DNA from: Tillus elongatus
Taxonomy: Eukaryota; Arthropoda; Insecta; Coleoptera; Cleridae
Assembly: GCA_964006375.1 (NCBI GenBank)
Contig: OZ023270.1
Coordinates: 71,514,082-71,578,081, forward strand
Reading direction: 5' to 3'
DNA length: 64,000 bases
The translations under genes and the position numbers were made by a program. Shown here in pieces: positions 12,801 through 24,225 of this stretch (its first letter is position 1; every line of letters begins with the position of its first letter). Below the pieces are notes generated by a model. The model searched no databases and was not told where the DNA came from. It saw nothing but the letters and a program-made list of their open reading frames with translations.

Positions 12801-14616
12801 AATAGAAATACGAATGAAACTGTGCGAGAAGGATGCGTACTTAAAAACGATCTGGAAGTCGGGTCAGGTCAGTCAGTATTAGCTGTTATTACCTACTGAC
12901 ATGTCAAATGAAATCTTTTGAAATGTGGACATGGAGCAAAATGACAAACACAAGGCACGACAATAGAAATACGAATTAAACTGTGCGAGAAGGATGCGTA
13001 CTTAAAAACGATCTGGAAGTCAGGTCAGGTCAGGCAGTATTTGCTGTTATTACCTAATGAGATCTCCAATGAAGTCTTTTGAAATGTGGACATGGAGCAA
13101 GATGACAAACACAAAGCACGACAATAGAAATACGAATGAAACTGTGCGAGAAGGATGCGTACTTAAAAACGATCTGGAAGTCAGGTCAGGTCAGGCAGTA
13201 TTTGCTGTTATTACCTAATGAGATCTCCAATGAAGTCTTTTGAAATGTGGACATGGAGCAAGATGACAAACACAAAGCACGACAATAGAAATACGAATGA
13301 AACTGTGCGAGAAGGATGCGTACTTAAAAACGATCTGGAAGTCAGGTCAGGTCAGGCAGTATTAGCTGTTATTACCTAATGAGATCTCAAATGAAATCTT
13401 TTGAAATGTGGACATGGAGCAAGATGACAAACACAAAGCACGACAATAGAAATACGAATGAAACTGTTTGAGAAGGATGCGTACTTAAAAACGATTTGGA
13501 AGTCGGGTCAGGTCAGTCAGTATTAGCTGTTATTACCTACTGACATGTCAAATGAAATCTTTTGAAATGTGGACATGGAGCAAAATGACAAACACAAGGA
13601 ACGACAATAGAAATACGAATTAAACTGTGCGAGAAGGATGCGTACTTAAAAACGATCTGGAAGTCAGGTCAGGTCAGGCAGTATTTGCTGTTATTACCTA
13701 ATGAGATCTCCAATGAAGTCTTTTGAAATGTGGACATGGAGCAAGATGACAAACACAAAGCACGCCAATAGAAATACGAATGAAACTGTGCGAGAAGGAT
13801 GCGTACTTAAAAACGATCTGGAAGTCGGGTCAGGTCAGTCAGTATTTGCTGTTATTACCTAATGAGATCTCAAATGAAATCTTTTGAAATGTGGACATGG
13901 AGCAAGATGACAAACACAAGGCACGACAATAGAAATACGAATTAAACTGTGCGAGAAGGATGCGTACTTAAAAACGATCTTGAAGTCAGGTCAGGTCAGG
14001 CAGTATTTGCTGTTATTACCTAATGAGATCTCCAATGAAGTCTTTTGAAATGTGGACATGGAGCAAGATGACAAACACAAAGCACGACAATAGAAATACG
14101 AATGAAACTGTGCGAGAAGGATGCGTACATAAAAACGATCTGGAAGTCGGGTCAGGTCAGTCAGTATTTGCTGTTATTACCTAATGACATCGCAAATGAA
14201 ATCTTTTGAAATGTGAACATGGAGCAAGATGACAAACACAAAGCACAACAATAGAAATACGAATGAAACTGTGCGAGAAGGATGCGTACTTAAAAACGAT
14301 CTGGAAGTCGGGTCAGGTCAGTCAGTATTAGCTGTTATTACCTAATGAGATCTCAAATGAAATCTTTTGAAATGTGGACATGGAGCAAGATGACAAACAC
14401 AAAGCACGACAATAGAAATACGAATGAAACTGTGCGAGAAGGATGCGTACTTAAAAACGATCTGGAAGTCGGGTCAGGTCAGTCAGTATTAGCTGTTATT
14501 ACCTACTGACATGTCAATAAAATATTTTGAAATGTGGACATGGAGCAAGATGACAAACACAAGGCACAGCAATAGAACTACGAATGAAACTGTGCGAGAA
14601 GGATGCATACTAAAAA
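6891..14616. repeat. 161-bp satellite array (48 monomers) with higher-order repeats
   Basis: Monomer starts (AACGATCTGGAAGTC) fall at 6891, 7052, 7213, 7374 and so on every 161 bp to a final one at 14456. That offset equals 47 x 161 minus two 1-bp deletions. Monomers fall into variants: AAGTCAGGTCAGGTCAGGCAG versus AAGTCGGGTCAGGTCAGTCAG heads, and TGAGATCTCAAATG, TGAGATCTCCAATG, TGACATGTCAAATG or TGACATCGCAAATG middles. Rare diagnostic variants recur 1,931 bp apart (9091/11022, 9251/11182, 8981/10912, 9591/11522), so a 12-monomer block was duplicated as a unit. Two of the variants recur again 2,575 bp later (13597, 13757). No long ORF. Located 1.1 kb upstream of a ct exon. Confidence 0.97.
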
Positions 14617-14621
14617 GGTTC

Positions 14622-15150
<529 letters not shown>

Positions 15151-15189
15151 ATACGAGAAGCTATTGAAGAGCACTTAGCCTACAATAGA

Positions 15190-15470
15190 ACACTCAATAA
15201 TTTTTTGAAACAAAACTTTATTCATTCAACACAATTTCCTCAGCGATTTGTACATTCAGCAGAATGTTAATAAAACCATTATAAACCCTCCAATCTTTCA
15301 AATGTTTTTTAGGCTTTGAGAATAAATAATAGTCTGATGGTGTTAAATCCGGACAATATTGCGGGTGGTCGACTAATTGAAAACCAGATTTATCGATTGT
15401 TTATAAGCAGGAGCGGTGTCTTGCAAAAGGAGCACACCTTTGTCCAGTTTAGGGGTGCGTCTGTCCACTA
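15190..15470 (-). pseudogene. Mariner transposase C-terminal fragment
   Basis: On the minus strand: VLLLQDTAPAYK near 15440-15405 (LHDNARPH block), then HPQYCPDLTPSDYYLFSKPK near 15365-15310 (HPPYSPDLAPSDYHLF block with third catalytic Asp), then a run ending AEEIVLNE and a stop near 15225. Only the last third of the protein is present, so it is inactive. Confidence 0.75.
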
Positions 15471-15726
15471 TTTTCTCGATTTATTTAGTTAGAAACTCAC
15501 TACAGTGCTCTTGTGACAGTTCTACCTTGTTCTAGGATAACTAGCGGAATTGTCCCATCTTTGTTGCATAACTTTGCCAGCCAATTATAGAAAACGTACC
15601 AGCCAATTTATAAATTATAGATTTTCTTGGGGAACTGGATTTTTTTTGCGTTTCATAATGGACAATATAATAGACAAAAAAATATAATTTATTTGATTTA
15701 TTCTCATGGTTTTTCTTTTGTTTCAG

Positions 15727-15908
15727 ATTAATCAATTAGTTGAAGAAGTACAAAGACTACAAAGTGGTATTACAAAATTACAAGAAACGTCAATATCACA
15801 AATAACTAGATTAGAAGAACAATTAGAACAAAAGAAACAACACATTATTAGACTGGAAACCAAATTAGAATTACAGAAAGATTATGACGACATTAAAAGA
15901 GAAATAAG
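15727..15908 (+). CDS. ct: Homeobox protein cut, internal exon (coiled-coil segment)
   Basis: Internal exon of the cut/CUX transcription factor, a nuclear DNA-binding protein that sets cell identity in the insect peripheral nervous system, wing margin and other tissues. It encodes about 60 residues of heptad-patterned coiled coil starting INQLVEEVQRLQSG and ending YDDIKREI, matching the coiled coil upstream of the CUT repeats in insect Cut and vertebrate CUX. The acceptor is a pyrimidine-rich tract ending TTTCAG at 15726; the donor is AAG/GTAAGT at 15908/15909. The exon is 182 nt, starts in phase 0 and ends with two bases (AG) of a codon completed by C at 19199, giving Ser. An ATG at 15706 lies inside the intron and is not a start. 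Recognition is from memory of the family; the phase match to the next exon is direct evidence. Confidence 0.88.
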
Positions 15909-17335
15909 GTAAGTATACTTTGTATATGCTAACAAAATTATTTTGTTCAGTAGTTTTTCACATACCTTTATACATTTCCTAAGCATTTTATGAAAAAAAC
16001 ATATTTTTTAGTAATTCTCTATTTGTATTTAGCACGTACATTCCATATACCAAGTCAGTACACTGTTGATCTACCTGAGAATTAAACTCGTGACGTCTTG
16101 TTCTATAGAATGATTCCTCCAACAGTCTACACCATCATGGCATCAAAATTTAACGTAAAAATACTAAGCAACTAAAATCTGCCACATGTTACTTTTGCTA
16201 ATATTTTAAAAACTATTTAAATTTGCTTTAATTATTACTATTCCCATATTTTATTTTAGTTTATTTATCAAAACTTTTCTTTTTGTTTCTTATTTAAGTA
16301 ACAGTTAAAAAATACAATTTCACATTTATATTTGCGAAACACGCTGTCAAATTTATACAACCTTGTCAGCAGAGGGCGCTAATGCTGATTTCGAAAACCG
16401 TTTTTTTTTTTAGATTGGAACTTGACATAAAAAATCTCTTATCTAACTAATAAAATGTAATTTACTATTTAATTTGCAGATTTTCTGTAGATATTTACTG
16501 GCTATAAATTAATCTAAGGTAACAAATATCACGTCTTACCACGCAGCAAATGTGGTTTAAAAATTCCGTTAATAATACTCGTATGTGTTAAATCCTTAAT
16601 TCTTGGAAAACAATTTGCATCGTTATCATCAAACTTAATTAGAACAATATAATTTCTGTATCAATTTTGTGGTTTTAATTCTGGAATAATAGGATAAATA
16701 TTATCAGCAATGTATATCAAATGACTCTTTTATTTAGTCTGCGAAATGACAGAATCAAATTCTCTGTTTATTTAGTTGATAATAGTTTTATAGGTGTTTT
16801 CAATTGTGATATTCGTAGCAGGAATTTTGGCATATTTACGTTAACAGTCATACTTCTCTGATATACTGATTATGATAATTACTTGGTAGTGTTATTCTGC
16901 CAAGCAAGATAAGATACGTTGCTAAATTTATAATTTATATTTAATTCATTTGTTTAAACTGTAATGCCTAACGTAAACTATATTTTCGTTCATAATAATA
17001 GTTTCTACTCATAAATAGGTGTTTACCAAATAGAGACGTAGTGACGCTTTCACTGGCTTAGCAACTGCTTGTATTCTTTTCAACGACCGGTTTCGCTGTT
17101 AAATGTCTACTGACTTTCCAAAAAATCCCACCCAATTGCAATGAAATTTTCTATTCTACTATGTTTTGTGTCTGATAATAAATGATAACGATATGGACCA
17201 ATCATTTTAACAGGTATACACTTAAAAAAAAAAATCAAAAAAATATCACTTTAAATTTGCGTTTTCTTTGGTTTGAAGCAATATTTCGTAGAAATTTGTG
17301 TTCAATTTATTAGTCATTATACCTAGCCGCAGTTT
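15909..17335. other. ct intron, unique sequence
   Basis: First part of the 3.3-kb intron between the two coiled-coil exons. No repeat or gene recognised. Confidence 0.5.
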
Positions 17336-17340
17336 ACGGA

Positions 17341-18470
17341 ACAATGGCCATATCTAGGTGAATTGAAAAGGAGGCGAATTGTTGGTATGCGGAAAGCCGG
17401 TTATTCAATCAGACAAATTTCCGGCCGCATGGGACGCAGTGTGTCAACAGTGATGGTCCAGCTAGTCTGAAAAGGGAATCCATAACCGTCGTAATGGTCC
17501 CGAACGACCTTGGGCAACTTCAGCGCGGGAAGGTCGTAATTTGAGGATCGCGGGTTTACAAGACAGAGTTATCACAACACAGTCAATTGGAGATGCTTGG
17601 GTGGAAGTTTTACAACAAAGAGGCTGTGGCAACGGTATATCGCAGAATACACGCTTTGGGAGTCGTTGCGCCTCCGTGGCCGTGCGACCGACGGCGGATG
17701 ATTTTTCAAATCACTGTCGTCGTTGAGATCGAGCTCAAGGTGGAGGGTAGGTTAGTTTAGATGAGCAAAAAGGGCCAGCAATGGCCTAATTGCCAGTAAG
17801 CATCTTACCTTTTACCTTTTTTGGGAGTCGTTCGTACAGACCATTTTTATGTATCCCGCTGACACCTCGATATCGTGCTGCTCTTCTTTAGTGGTGTGAC
17901 AGCAGATCAAATTGGGATTTGTGAATGGAATCGTGTTGTGTTCTCTGACGAGGCCCGATTCGTGTAGAATGCAGAAATTTAGTATTTGCTGTGAAACGAT
18001 ATACGGCCTTTACACCAAGGGTGATGGTATGGGGTACGACAACATACGATAAAAAGTCACCTCTAGTTATTGACAAAAATTTAAATGCATATAATTACAT
18101 GCGGAACGCACTGCAGCCTGTTGCACTGCCATAATGCGAGGGCCAATTCAACCCCCTTTCCAACAAGACAACGCACGTCCTTATGCAGCGAAGGTTACTG
18201 CAAGGTTATTACAAGAAAATAACGTGACCGTGCTTCCATGGCCTTCTCGCTCCCCAGACTTACCACCAATCGAACATGCGTGGCATATGATTCGCAATCG
18301 ACTGTGTAAATTAACCCAACCACCAAATAACCTAGTTGACCTTCGTCGCAGAATTCAAGAAGCTTAGGATGGCATTTCTCAGGATACCATAAATCATTAT
18401 TTACGTCGAAGAGTTGTCGATGTAGAAAAAATCGCGGCGAACTCACTCAATAATAAATAACTTTGTTTTT
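17341..18470 (+). pseudogene. Dead Tc1-like transposase (DD34E)
   Basis: Pieces in order: an N-terminal helix-turn-helix, RRIVGMRKAGYSIRQISGRM near 17370-17430; the first catalytic block VVFSDEARF near 17938-17965, followed by a stop; then an open stretch from 18134 with QQDNARPYAAK (second Asp) and PDLPPIEHAWHMIRNRL (Glu). Exactly 34 residues separate that Asp from the Glu, so it is DD34E as in Tc1 elements. The C-terminus ends at AANSLNNK near 18460. Several frameshifts, stops and a 152-bp SINE insertion break it. I could not define its terminal inverted repeats. Confidence 0.85.
17655..17832 (+). mobile_element. Short SINE-like insertion (family B) with 13-bp TSD
   Basis: A 152-bp insert (17668-17819) between perfect copies of TTTGGGAGTCGTT at 17655-17667 and 17820-17832, inside the Tc1 transposase. 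It starts GCGCCTCCGTGGCCGTGCGA, like a tRNA 5' half with an A-box, and has an AGATCGAGCTC B-box-like string near 17727. Its 3' half (GATGAGCAAAAAGGGCCAGC, then TGGCCTAATTGCC) resembles the 3' end of the LINE remnant at 54690-55540 (GGCAAAAAGGGCCCA, TGGCCTACTTGC). It ends in TTACCTTTTACCTTT. Confidence 0.7.
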
Positions 18471-18543
18471 TTTTTATTATTTGAAAATTTCATCATTTTT
18501 TTAGTTTCATTTAACACAGTATGTATAAATTTTATTAAAACTG

Positions 18544-18546
<3 letters not shown>

Positions 18547-18619
<73 letters not shown>
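18547..18619. repeat. (AT)n microsatellite
   Basis: About 73 bp of AT directly left of the hairpin element at 18630-18745. Confidence 0.95.
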
Positions 18620-18622
<3 letters not shown>

Positions 18623-18629
18623 AAAAGAT

Positions 18630-18745
18630 ATATCGTAAAACGCAGAGAATGAAACAAGTATTTGTGAAGCAAGGAAAAAATATCTGCGTTTGTATTTTGT
18701 ATTAGACGATTTCACCAACTTAGGGCAGCAACAACAAATAAGTAG
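18630..18745 (+). repeat. Hairpin-headed short retroposon, diverged copy
   Basis: Imperfect hairpin (AACGCAGAGAATGAAACAAG facing AATATCTGCGTT) followed by the family tail: GTATTAGACGATTTCACCAA, then CTTAGGGCAGCAACAACAAA. The tail aligns with those at 4176-4210 and 56405-56450. Confidence 0.55.
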
Positions 18746-18749
18746 AGTG

Positions 18750-19198
18750 CCCGCATATGGTATGGAATAAATGAAGTAAAATCGAAATAGATTTTTTGGA
18801 GAGAAATTCTCGTGGATTTTCTTTCATAAAAATACCCATTTTTGCCTGAAAGTTAATTTTCACCACAATTATTTTAGAGTATAGACGTCATCCATTTTTT
18901 TCAAATAGCGCCCTCTTATGAGAAATTTTTGCATCGTCAAACCGTCAGTGTAGAAATGTTGCCATCTTACGTAAGAAATTTTTCGAGAATGTGAGGAAAT
19001 GTATAATTAATTGTTAATAGAAAATGAACAAAAGCTCATTAGCCAAGCAAATACAATTGTTAAATTAAGTATTCGAACAGCCATCCACCGATTCCTTGAC
19101 TTTACAACAACAAAAATCTTAAATATTCAGCTTTTACAAATTTTATTTTATAGCTACTTGAAATTATTACATTGGTGATATGTTTTTTGTCTTTGCAG
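18750..19198. other. ct intron end
   Basis: Unique AT-rich sequence up to the acceptor; nothing recognised. Confidence 0.5.
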
Positions 19199-19323
19199 CA
19201 TACTTCGAAACGAGCTGGCGAACAATTTAGATGGAAAATCGATAGAACTGCTCCTAGAAAAATCAAAAAGTCAGCTGACTCAACAGCCAGAAAGAGAAAA
19301 GACTCCACCTTTGGAAACCGAAG
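19199..19323 (+). CDS. ct: Homeobox protein cut, internal exon (coiled-coil end and linker)
   Basis: Short 125-nt exon that continues the previous one in frame. The first base completes a Ser codon, followed by ILRNELANNLDGKSIELLLEK and a charged linker ending PPLETEG. In CUX proteins the equivalent stretch (a YEEVKKEL-type segment followed by an LLLEK motif) also follows the coiled coil. Acceptor TTTGCAG ends at 19198; donor AAG/GTAAAT at 19323/19324. It ends in phase 1 (G), completed by GT at 32151. Too short for a start-to-stop ORF search because it has no internal Met; found by splice phase and homology. The following intron is 12.8 kb and packed with transposable elements. Confidence 0.85.
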
Positions 19324-20336
19324 GTAAATTTTTTTGTAAAAGTAGAACATATGTTGATTTGCTCATTTTTAAACCTGATTATACTTAGCATTTCTAGTTT
19401 GTATACGTTGTTTGCATTATGTTTTGGATTTTTCTTTGAGCTTACATTATTTAAATGGTATTAGCATTCCCTTTTCATTTTAACCTTAATATTCCCCCAA
19501 AAAATATGGAAGTTAAATGATTACGAGTGGAACAAGTTTTTGTTAACAGCTCTTAAAAGAGGCCTAGAATTATTGTTGTTTATTTTAGGCCTGATATTTA
19601 ATTATTATATCAATCCTCAGTATGCGGAGACATTTTTAAAATTTATGCGAATTGATATTTTGTTTTCGTTGAAACGCTAAAAATATTTAATTGTAGGATA
19701 CACGGAAGCGACGAATTATTTTATATCATCTTCAAAATGGAAGAGGGCGCTATTTGCTACTCATACTACAACCTAGTAGATGCTTACTCTTTAAAAGTTA
19801 ACTGCTGTGCTAGAAACACACAAAAGTCTTGTTTATGATCTGCAACAAATAATTGCATCAACAAAACATCTGATACAATCAAAGTTCTTTGAGCATTACC
19901 ATAAATTATTGTAGCATAACCTTAGAGAAAAGAGGACGGCACAGAATAAAACTGTATTTCTCCTTGAATGATTGTTGTTTAAAATTAAGTAGTTTCTATA
20001 AAAACAAAAGTGGATCATATTTCGTCAAATCAGGTTCCCATGGTTTCGAAATCACTTCAAATAAACCTGACTAGAACAATGGTAACCATAATCTTTTATC
20101 GTTTGATTTCATAAAAAACAGGCAATAGTTAGAATTACATAAATTTTTGCAGAGTTTACAAACGTAACTGATTGTTCTGATTTAGAATTTCGATTGTATC
20201 AATTGAAATTACTGAAGCCCATGCCTTCATATAATGTAACAGCATACTTACGTAACAGAAATGTTTTAAATTTCTTACATTAAATTTTAATTCATTTATT
20301 ACCACCGAAATATACCATTTCAACACTTTTAAAAGT
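19324..20336. other. ct intron, nothing recognised
   Basis: Start of the 12.8-kb intron. No repeat or gene identified. Confidence 0.45.
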
Positions 20337-20337
20337 T

Positions 20338-20705
20338 TTTGTGTAGTGTGTGTGTTTTGTTCCTTTAACGTCGGCCTATTTACGCGACTATGGCCAATCA
20401 CCGACGCCAAGGAGCAGTTTCACCTCACTATCCTTGAAATTTTTGCCGAACCCCTACCTTTCTGTAAGGAGGGTAGGGATCTTTAACGTGCCCAACATCG
20501 CATGGACACGGGACCGACGGCTTTACGCCCCCTCCGAAGGTCGGAACGTGCAGACATTCAACTTGCTCAAATACAATGCCAGAACCTCGGTTGATGTTAA
20601 TTTTACAGTTTGTACTGAAAAAGTGAAAGGAGTACCCTGGGATCGAACCCAGTACCCTTCGATTCAGAGGCACACGTTCTTACCCCTGAACCACCGAGGT
20701 TCTTT
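20338..20705 (-). mobile_element. tRNA-derived SINE, family A
   Basis: Full-length copy on the minus strand: head GAACCTCGGTGGTTCAGGGG at the right end, B-box GGTTCGATCCCAGGG near 20648-20634, shared body, and tail TTAAAGGAACAAAAC plus CA repeats at the left end. The open frames crossing it on both strands are by-products of the SINE sequence. No clean TSD found. Confidence 0.85.
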
Positions 20706-20800
20706 TTAGCAATTTTCAATAGTAGAGCTATCGGCGATTGTCAAACTGTCGATCGCATCCCTCTGTGGTCTGGGAGGTTTTCAAGGGGCGCAAAATCTAT

Positions 20801-20887
20801 AAGTAAACAATTATTTTTGTTAACTTGTTTTGGCCTCGAGCAAAGCTCTTTCAGCCACGGTCACTCCAGAAAGTAAACAATTATTTT
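20801..20887. repeat. 53-bp insertion flanked by 17-bp direct repeat
   Basis: AAGTAAACAATTATTTT occurs at 20801-20817 and 20871-20887. The 53 bp between contain TGGCCTCGAGCAAAGCTC and a GCCAC string, loosely like 24680-24720. Could be a tiny retroposon with TSD or a local duplication. Confidence 0.45.
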
Positions 20888-20889
20888 GG

Positions 20890-22070
20890 TGATTTTAACT
20901 TTTCCTATCTTTCGTGGCCAAAGACGGACGCTCCTGCTGGAAAGTCTATATGAAGTGTGTTTGCTGACGTGTTTTCGAGTTTGAAGAAATTCCAACTGAT
21001 TGATTAGCCTGCTCGTTTTAGCATGGACCAGATTTTATCATTGCTAGCCTATTACCTGGCTGTGATATCGATATACCACGTAACATTTCGTATTTACCTC
21101 CAGTTTAGTTGGAAAATCAGACCATTTTGTCATTGGCTCGAAGTAGGTTCATCTAGGGAAAGAAAGGTTAATGGTGTTTTGTCTAGAATTGACTGGGATT
21201 CGGAATTTTACTTAATGATGCTCATAAGGTGTATAATACTTTCCATTAAATTAATTTGTCCATAGTTGCCTTGCCTCCTGCAGTAGTTACTTCACCGTTT
21301 GTTGCCCTCATAGAAGACCATGGATAGATTTAAAGTTTCAGCACTTATACTTATACTTTATACTTTATTGGCTAAAATTACACAATACGTCTATACAGTA
21401 AGTCCATTTTGACTTGTCTTGTATATAGTGACATAATTTAAACAGTTTATTTAAAAAAATACTTGACACTGCATTATCCAAATATGACATAATTCGAATT
21501 TTGACAAACCATTTTAAATAAACTTTTTATACCATTTTTTCTTCCATCTTACATTTCCAATCACTGCCTTCATTTACTACTGATTATTACACATCCATCA
21601 TTACTTTCCCATCATCATTCTTCATTTACTTTTCATGTTTATACCGTATTTATAAAATTTTATACAAAAACCGAACCGCTTCATTCTGACAATTAAAATC
21701 AAACGTCAACCGAAGCAAGATGTTGTCGGTTGGACTTTCTTATGCGTATACGCTTCTCTAACTATATTATTAGTACTTAAAAAAACTGAAAGAGCAGCTT
21801 GCTTGGATGGTCTAGCTCAGGAAAATAAAACTTTAGGTTTATCAAGTCCCGATATAATGATCATGTTATGGAAAACCCTACAATTCGGGATTTTTCTGGA
21901 AATACATGCTCTGATCCTATTGTCGTGGTTGCTTTTTATGTTTTACATCGTTTATTTAAAAAATTCCGTAGTTTTGACAGTCATAATGAATAATGTAAAT
22001 GGGCCATGTAAAATATCATCTTGATAACTTAAGTTTTAATATTTTCCCGAGTGTGATGGTTTGAATTGTC
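20890..22070. other. ct intron, nothing recognised
   Basis: Open frames at 21023-21265 and 21803-22024 have random-looking hydrophobic proteins. No domain recognised. Confidence 0.4.
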
Positions 22071-22462
22071 GTCTTTAAAGGTTTGTGTGTGTGTGCGTGT
22101 TTTGTTTCTTTAACATCGGCCTATTTCCGCGACTATGGCCAATCACCGACGCCAGGGAGCAGTTTCACCTCACCATCCTGGAAATTTTGCCGAACCCCTA
22201 CCTTTCTGTAAGGAGGGTAGGGATCTTTAACGTGCCCAACATCGCATGGACACGGGATCGACGGCTTTACGCCCCCTCCGAAGGGCGGAACGTGCAGACA
22301 TTCAACTTGCTCAAATACAATGCCAGAACCTCGGTTGATGTTAATTGTACAGTATGTACTGAAAAAGTGAAAGGAGTACCCTGGGATCGAACCCAGTACC
22401 CTTCGGTTCGGAGGCACACGTTCTTACCTCTGAACCACCGAGGCTCTGTCTTTAAAGGTTTG
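22071..22462 (-). mobile_element. tRNA-derived SINE, family A, with 15-bp TSD
   Basis: Insertion 22086-22447 between GTCTTTAAAGGTTTG at 22071-22085 and 22448-22462. Full-length: head AGAGCCTCGGTGGTTCAGAG, A-box TGGTTCAGAGG, B-box GTTCGATCC, body with the GTGTCCATGCGATGTTGGGC block, and 3' end TTAAAGAAACAAAACA with CA repeats. Best reference copy in the window. Confidence 0.92.
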
Positions 22463-22722
22463 CTCGCGTTTTATATCCTACCAGTTTTTTTATAATATAT
22501 CGTGCCTCTTTTAATACTGGTAAAATTTCTGCAGCATGGAAGATATCTTACCCCACATTCATTTTCTATAAACGTAATCCATCTAATTCTTTGGGTTATC
22601 GACTAGTTAATTTGACACCCACAATCCAAAAAAATATTTAAAAAAATATTAGTACATAACCTCCATTGTTTTTTGTTAGACGTTTTATGCCTTCGAAACA
22701 GCATGATTTTATCACATGAAGA

Positions 22723-23099
22723 TTTCTTATGAGAGCCTCGGTGGTTCAGAGGTAAGTACGTGTGCCTCTGAACCGAAGGGTACTGGGTTAGATCCTAGGG
22801 TACTCCTTTCACTTTTTCAGTACAAACTGTAACATTAACATCAACCGAGGTTGTGGCTTGTATTTGAGCAAGTCGAATTTTTGCACGTTCCGCCCTTCGG
22901 AGGGGGCGTAAAGTCGCCGGTCCCGTGTCCATGCGATGTTGGGCACGTTAAAAATCCCTACCCTCCTTACAGAAAGGCAGGGGTTCGGCAAATTTTCCAG
23001 GATAGTGATGTGAAACTGCTCCCTGGCATCGGTGATTGGCCATAGTCGCGGAAATAGGCCGACGTTAAAGAAACAAAACAGAACAGGAGGTTTCTTATG
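22723..23099 (+). mobile_element. tRNA-derived SINE, family A, with 9-bp TSD
   Basis: Insertion 22732-23090 between TTTCTTATG at 22723-22731 and 23091-23099. Head AGAGCCTCGGTGGTTCAGAG with A-box at 22742-22752; the B-box is mutated (GTTAGATCC near 22788). The tail ends in TTAAAGAAACAAAACAGAAC without CA repeats. Confidence 0.9.
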
Positions 23100-23655
23100 G
23101 CCGATTTTGTTTCCTCCCTTGATTCGTCGACTAAGTCATTTGATGCTAATCCTCATGTATATGTAGTTTACCTCGTCTTTACTAAAACAATCGACAGGGT
23201 TCCACATATAAGGTGATAGAATACTTATCTCAAAGCTCGAAGGTTGGTCTTTCCTTTTAATAATTAAAATAAAACCCATTAAGGGAGAACTTTACATGGG
23301 TGTGTGGTGTTCTTTCAGATAAAACTTGCCAAGTAAAAATTTTATATTATATATCTCTGCCTACTTCAGTTCGGTGACGTCCCACAAGGTTCAGTTCTTG
23401 GTCCTGTACTTTTTCTTATTTAGGTATCTAACTTACCTGGTCTTCTTTTTTCTGAGGGTATGGAGATTTGTGCAAACCATTTAATCGATTACGCCAATGT
23501 TTAGAAATAATTGTTATCTCTGAATTATGTGTTAAATTTCTTATACTTGTAAATACTAAATGTAAAGTAATTTATATTGTAAAAAGAGTATTTGCCACTA
23601 TTACACCATAGATATAAGAGTTATTGCCTCTGTTTATTCGCATTGGAGTTGGCTG
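23100..23655. other. ct intron; possible RT crumb
   Basis: The stretch 23340-23420 contains GTCCCACAAGGTTCAGTTCTTGG, which reads like the VPQGSVLGP motif of reverse transcriptases. It is followed by a frameshifted leftover and a remote trace (DYANV) near 23490. A very decayed LINE fragment is possible; nothing else seen. Confidence 0.4.
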
Positions 23656-23659
23656 AAAT

Positions 23660-24225
23660 TGTCTTATTGCCGGAGGTAATATGGGATGCCGGCTTGTTTG
23701 TCCGAAGACGCGAAACAAGACTACATTTAGATATTAATCGTAAAGCATATAAAGGAAGCAACCTTAACATATTTCAAAGTTCATATGATAAGAGGATATC
23801 TGATATCTGATATTTACCCACAAATATATTTATAAACCAAAGTGGGTCTGGACTAGTTTGTACGCGCTTTACGTAACACCTAGCTTAGACCTGTCTGATG
23901 GCCGAGGTTTATACGGGATAAAGCCTTGTTTGAATTTGTCCAAAGACGTAAATGAAACCAGGTTACTTTTAAATACCAATCGTGTTCCTTAAAGGAAAGA
24001 CTAAACATAATATATCTTGGAGTCCATATGACGAGAGGATATCTGATGTTTGCCCATAAATATATCAATAAATTTAAGGGATTTGACATACGATCTGGAC
24101 CTAGTTTGTATACGCTTTACATAACACCTAGCTTGAAGTTTGATGTGCTTTTGTCGTGGCCGGAATTTATACTAGAGCCTTATTTTCTTCTGTCCAAAGA
24201 CGTGAGTCCAGGTTACCTTTAAAAT
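23660..24225 (+). repeat. Tandem repeat, unit about 243 bp, 2.3 copies
   Basis: CATATGATAAGAGGATATCTGAT at 23782 recurs at 24025 (CATATGACGAGAGGATATCT). GTCCGAAGACG/GTCCAAAGACG recurs near 23700, 23938 and 24190, and CTAGTTTGTACGCGCTTTACG recurs at 23852 and 24104. Copies are about 80 percent alike by eye. No coding function seen. Confidence 0.75.

Noticed and set aside
6891..14616. CRISPR-like array
   Set aside because: Eukaryotic context, contiguous 161-bp monomers with no unique spacers.
22085..22495. 136-codon open frame and similar frames at 20350-20709, 42573-42794 and 47528-47971 with near-identical proteins
   Set aside because: The similarity is due to the shared SINE sequence; each copy has TSDs and pol III-type boxes, and frames run on both strands.
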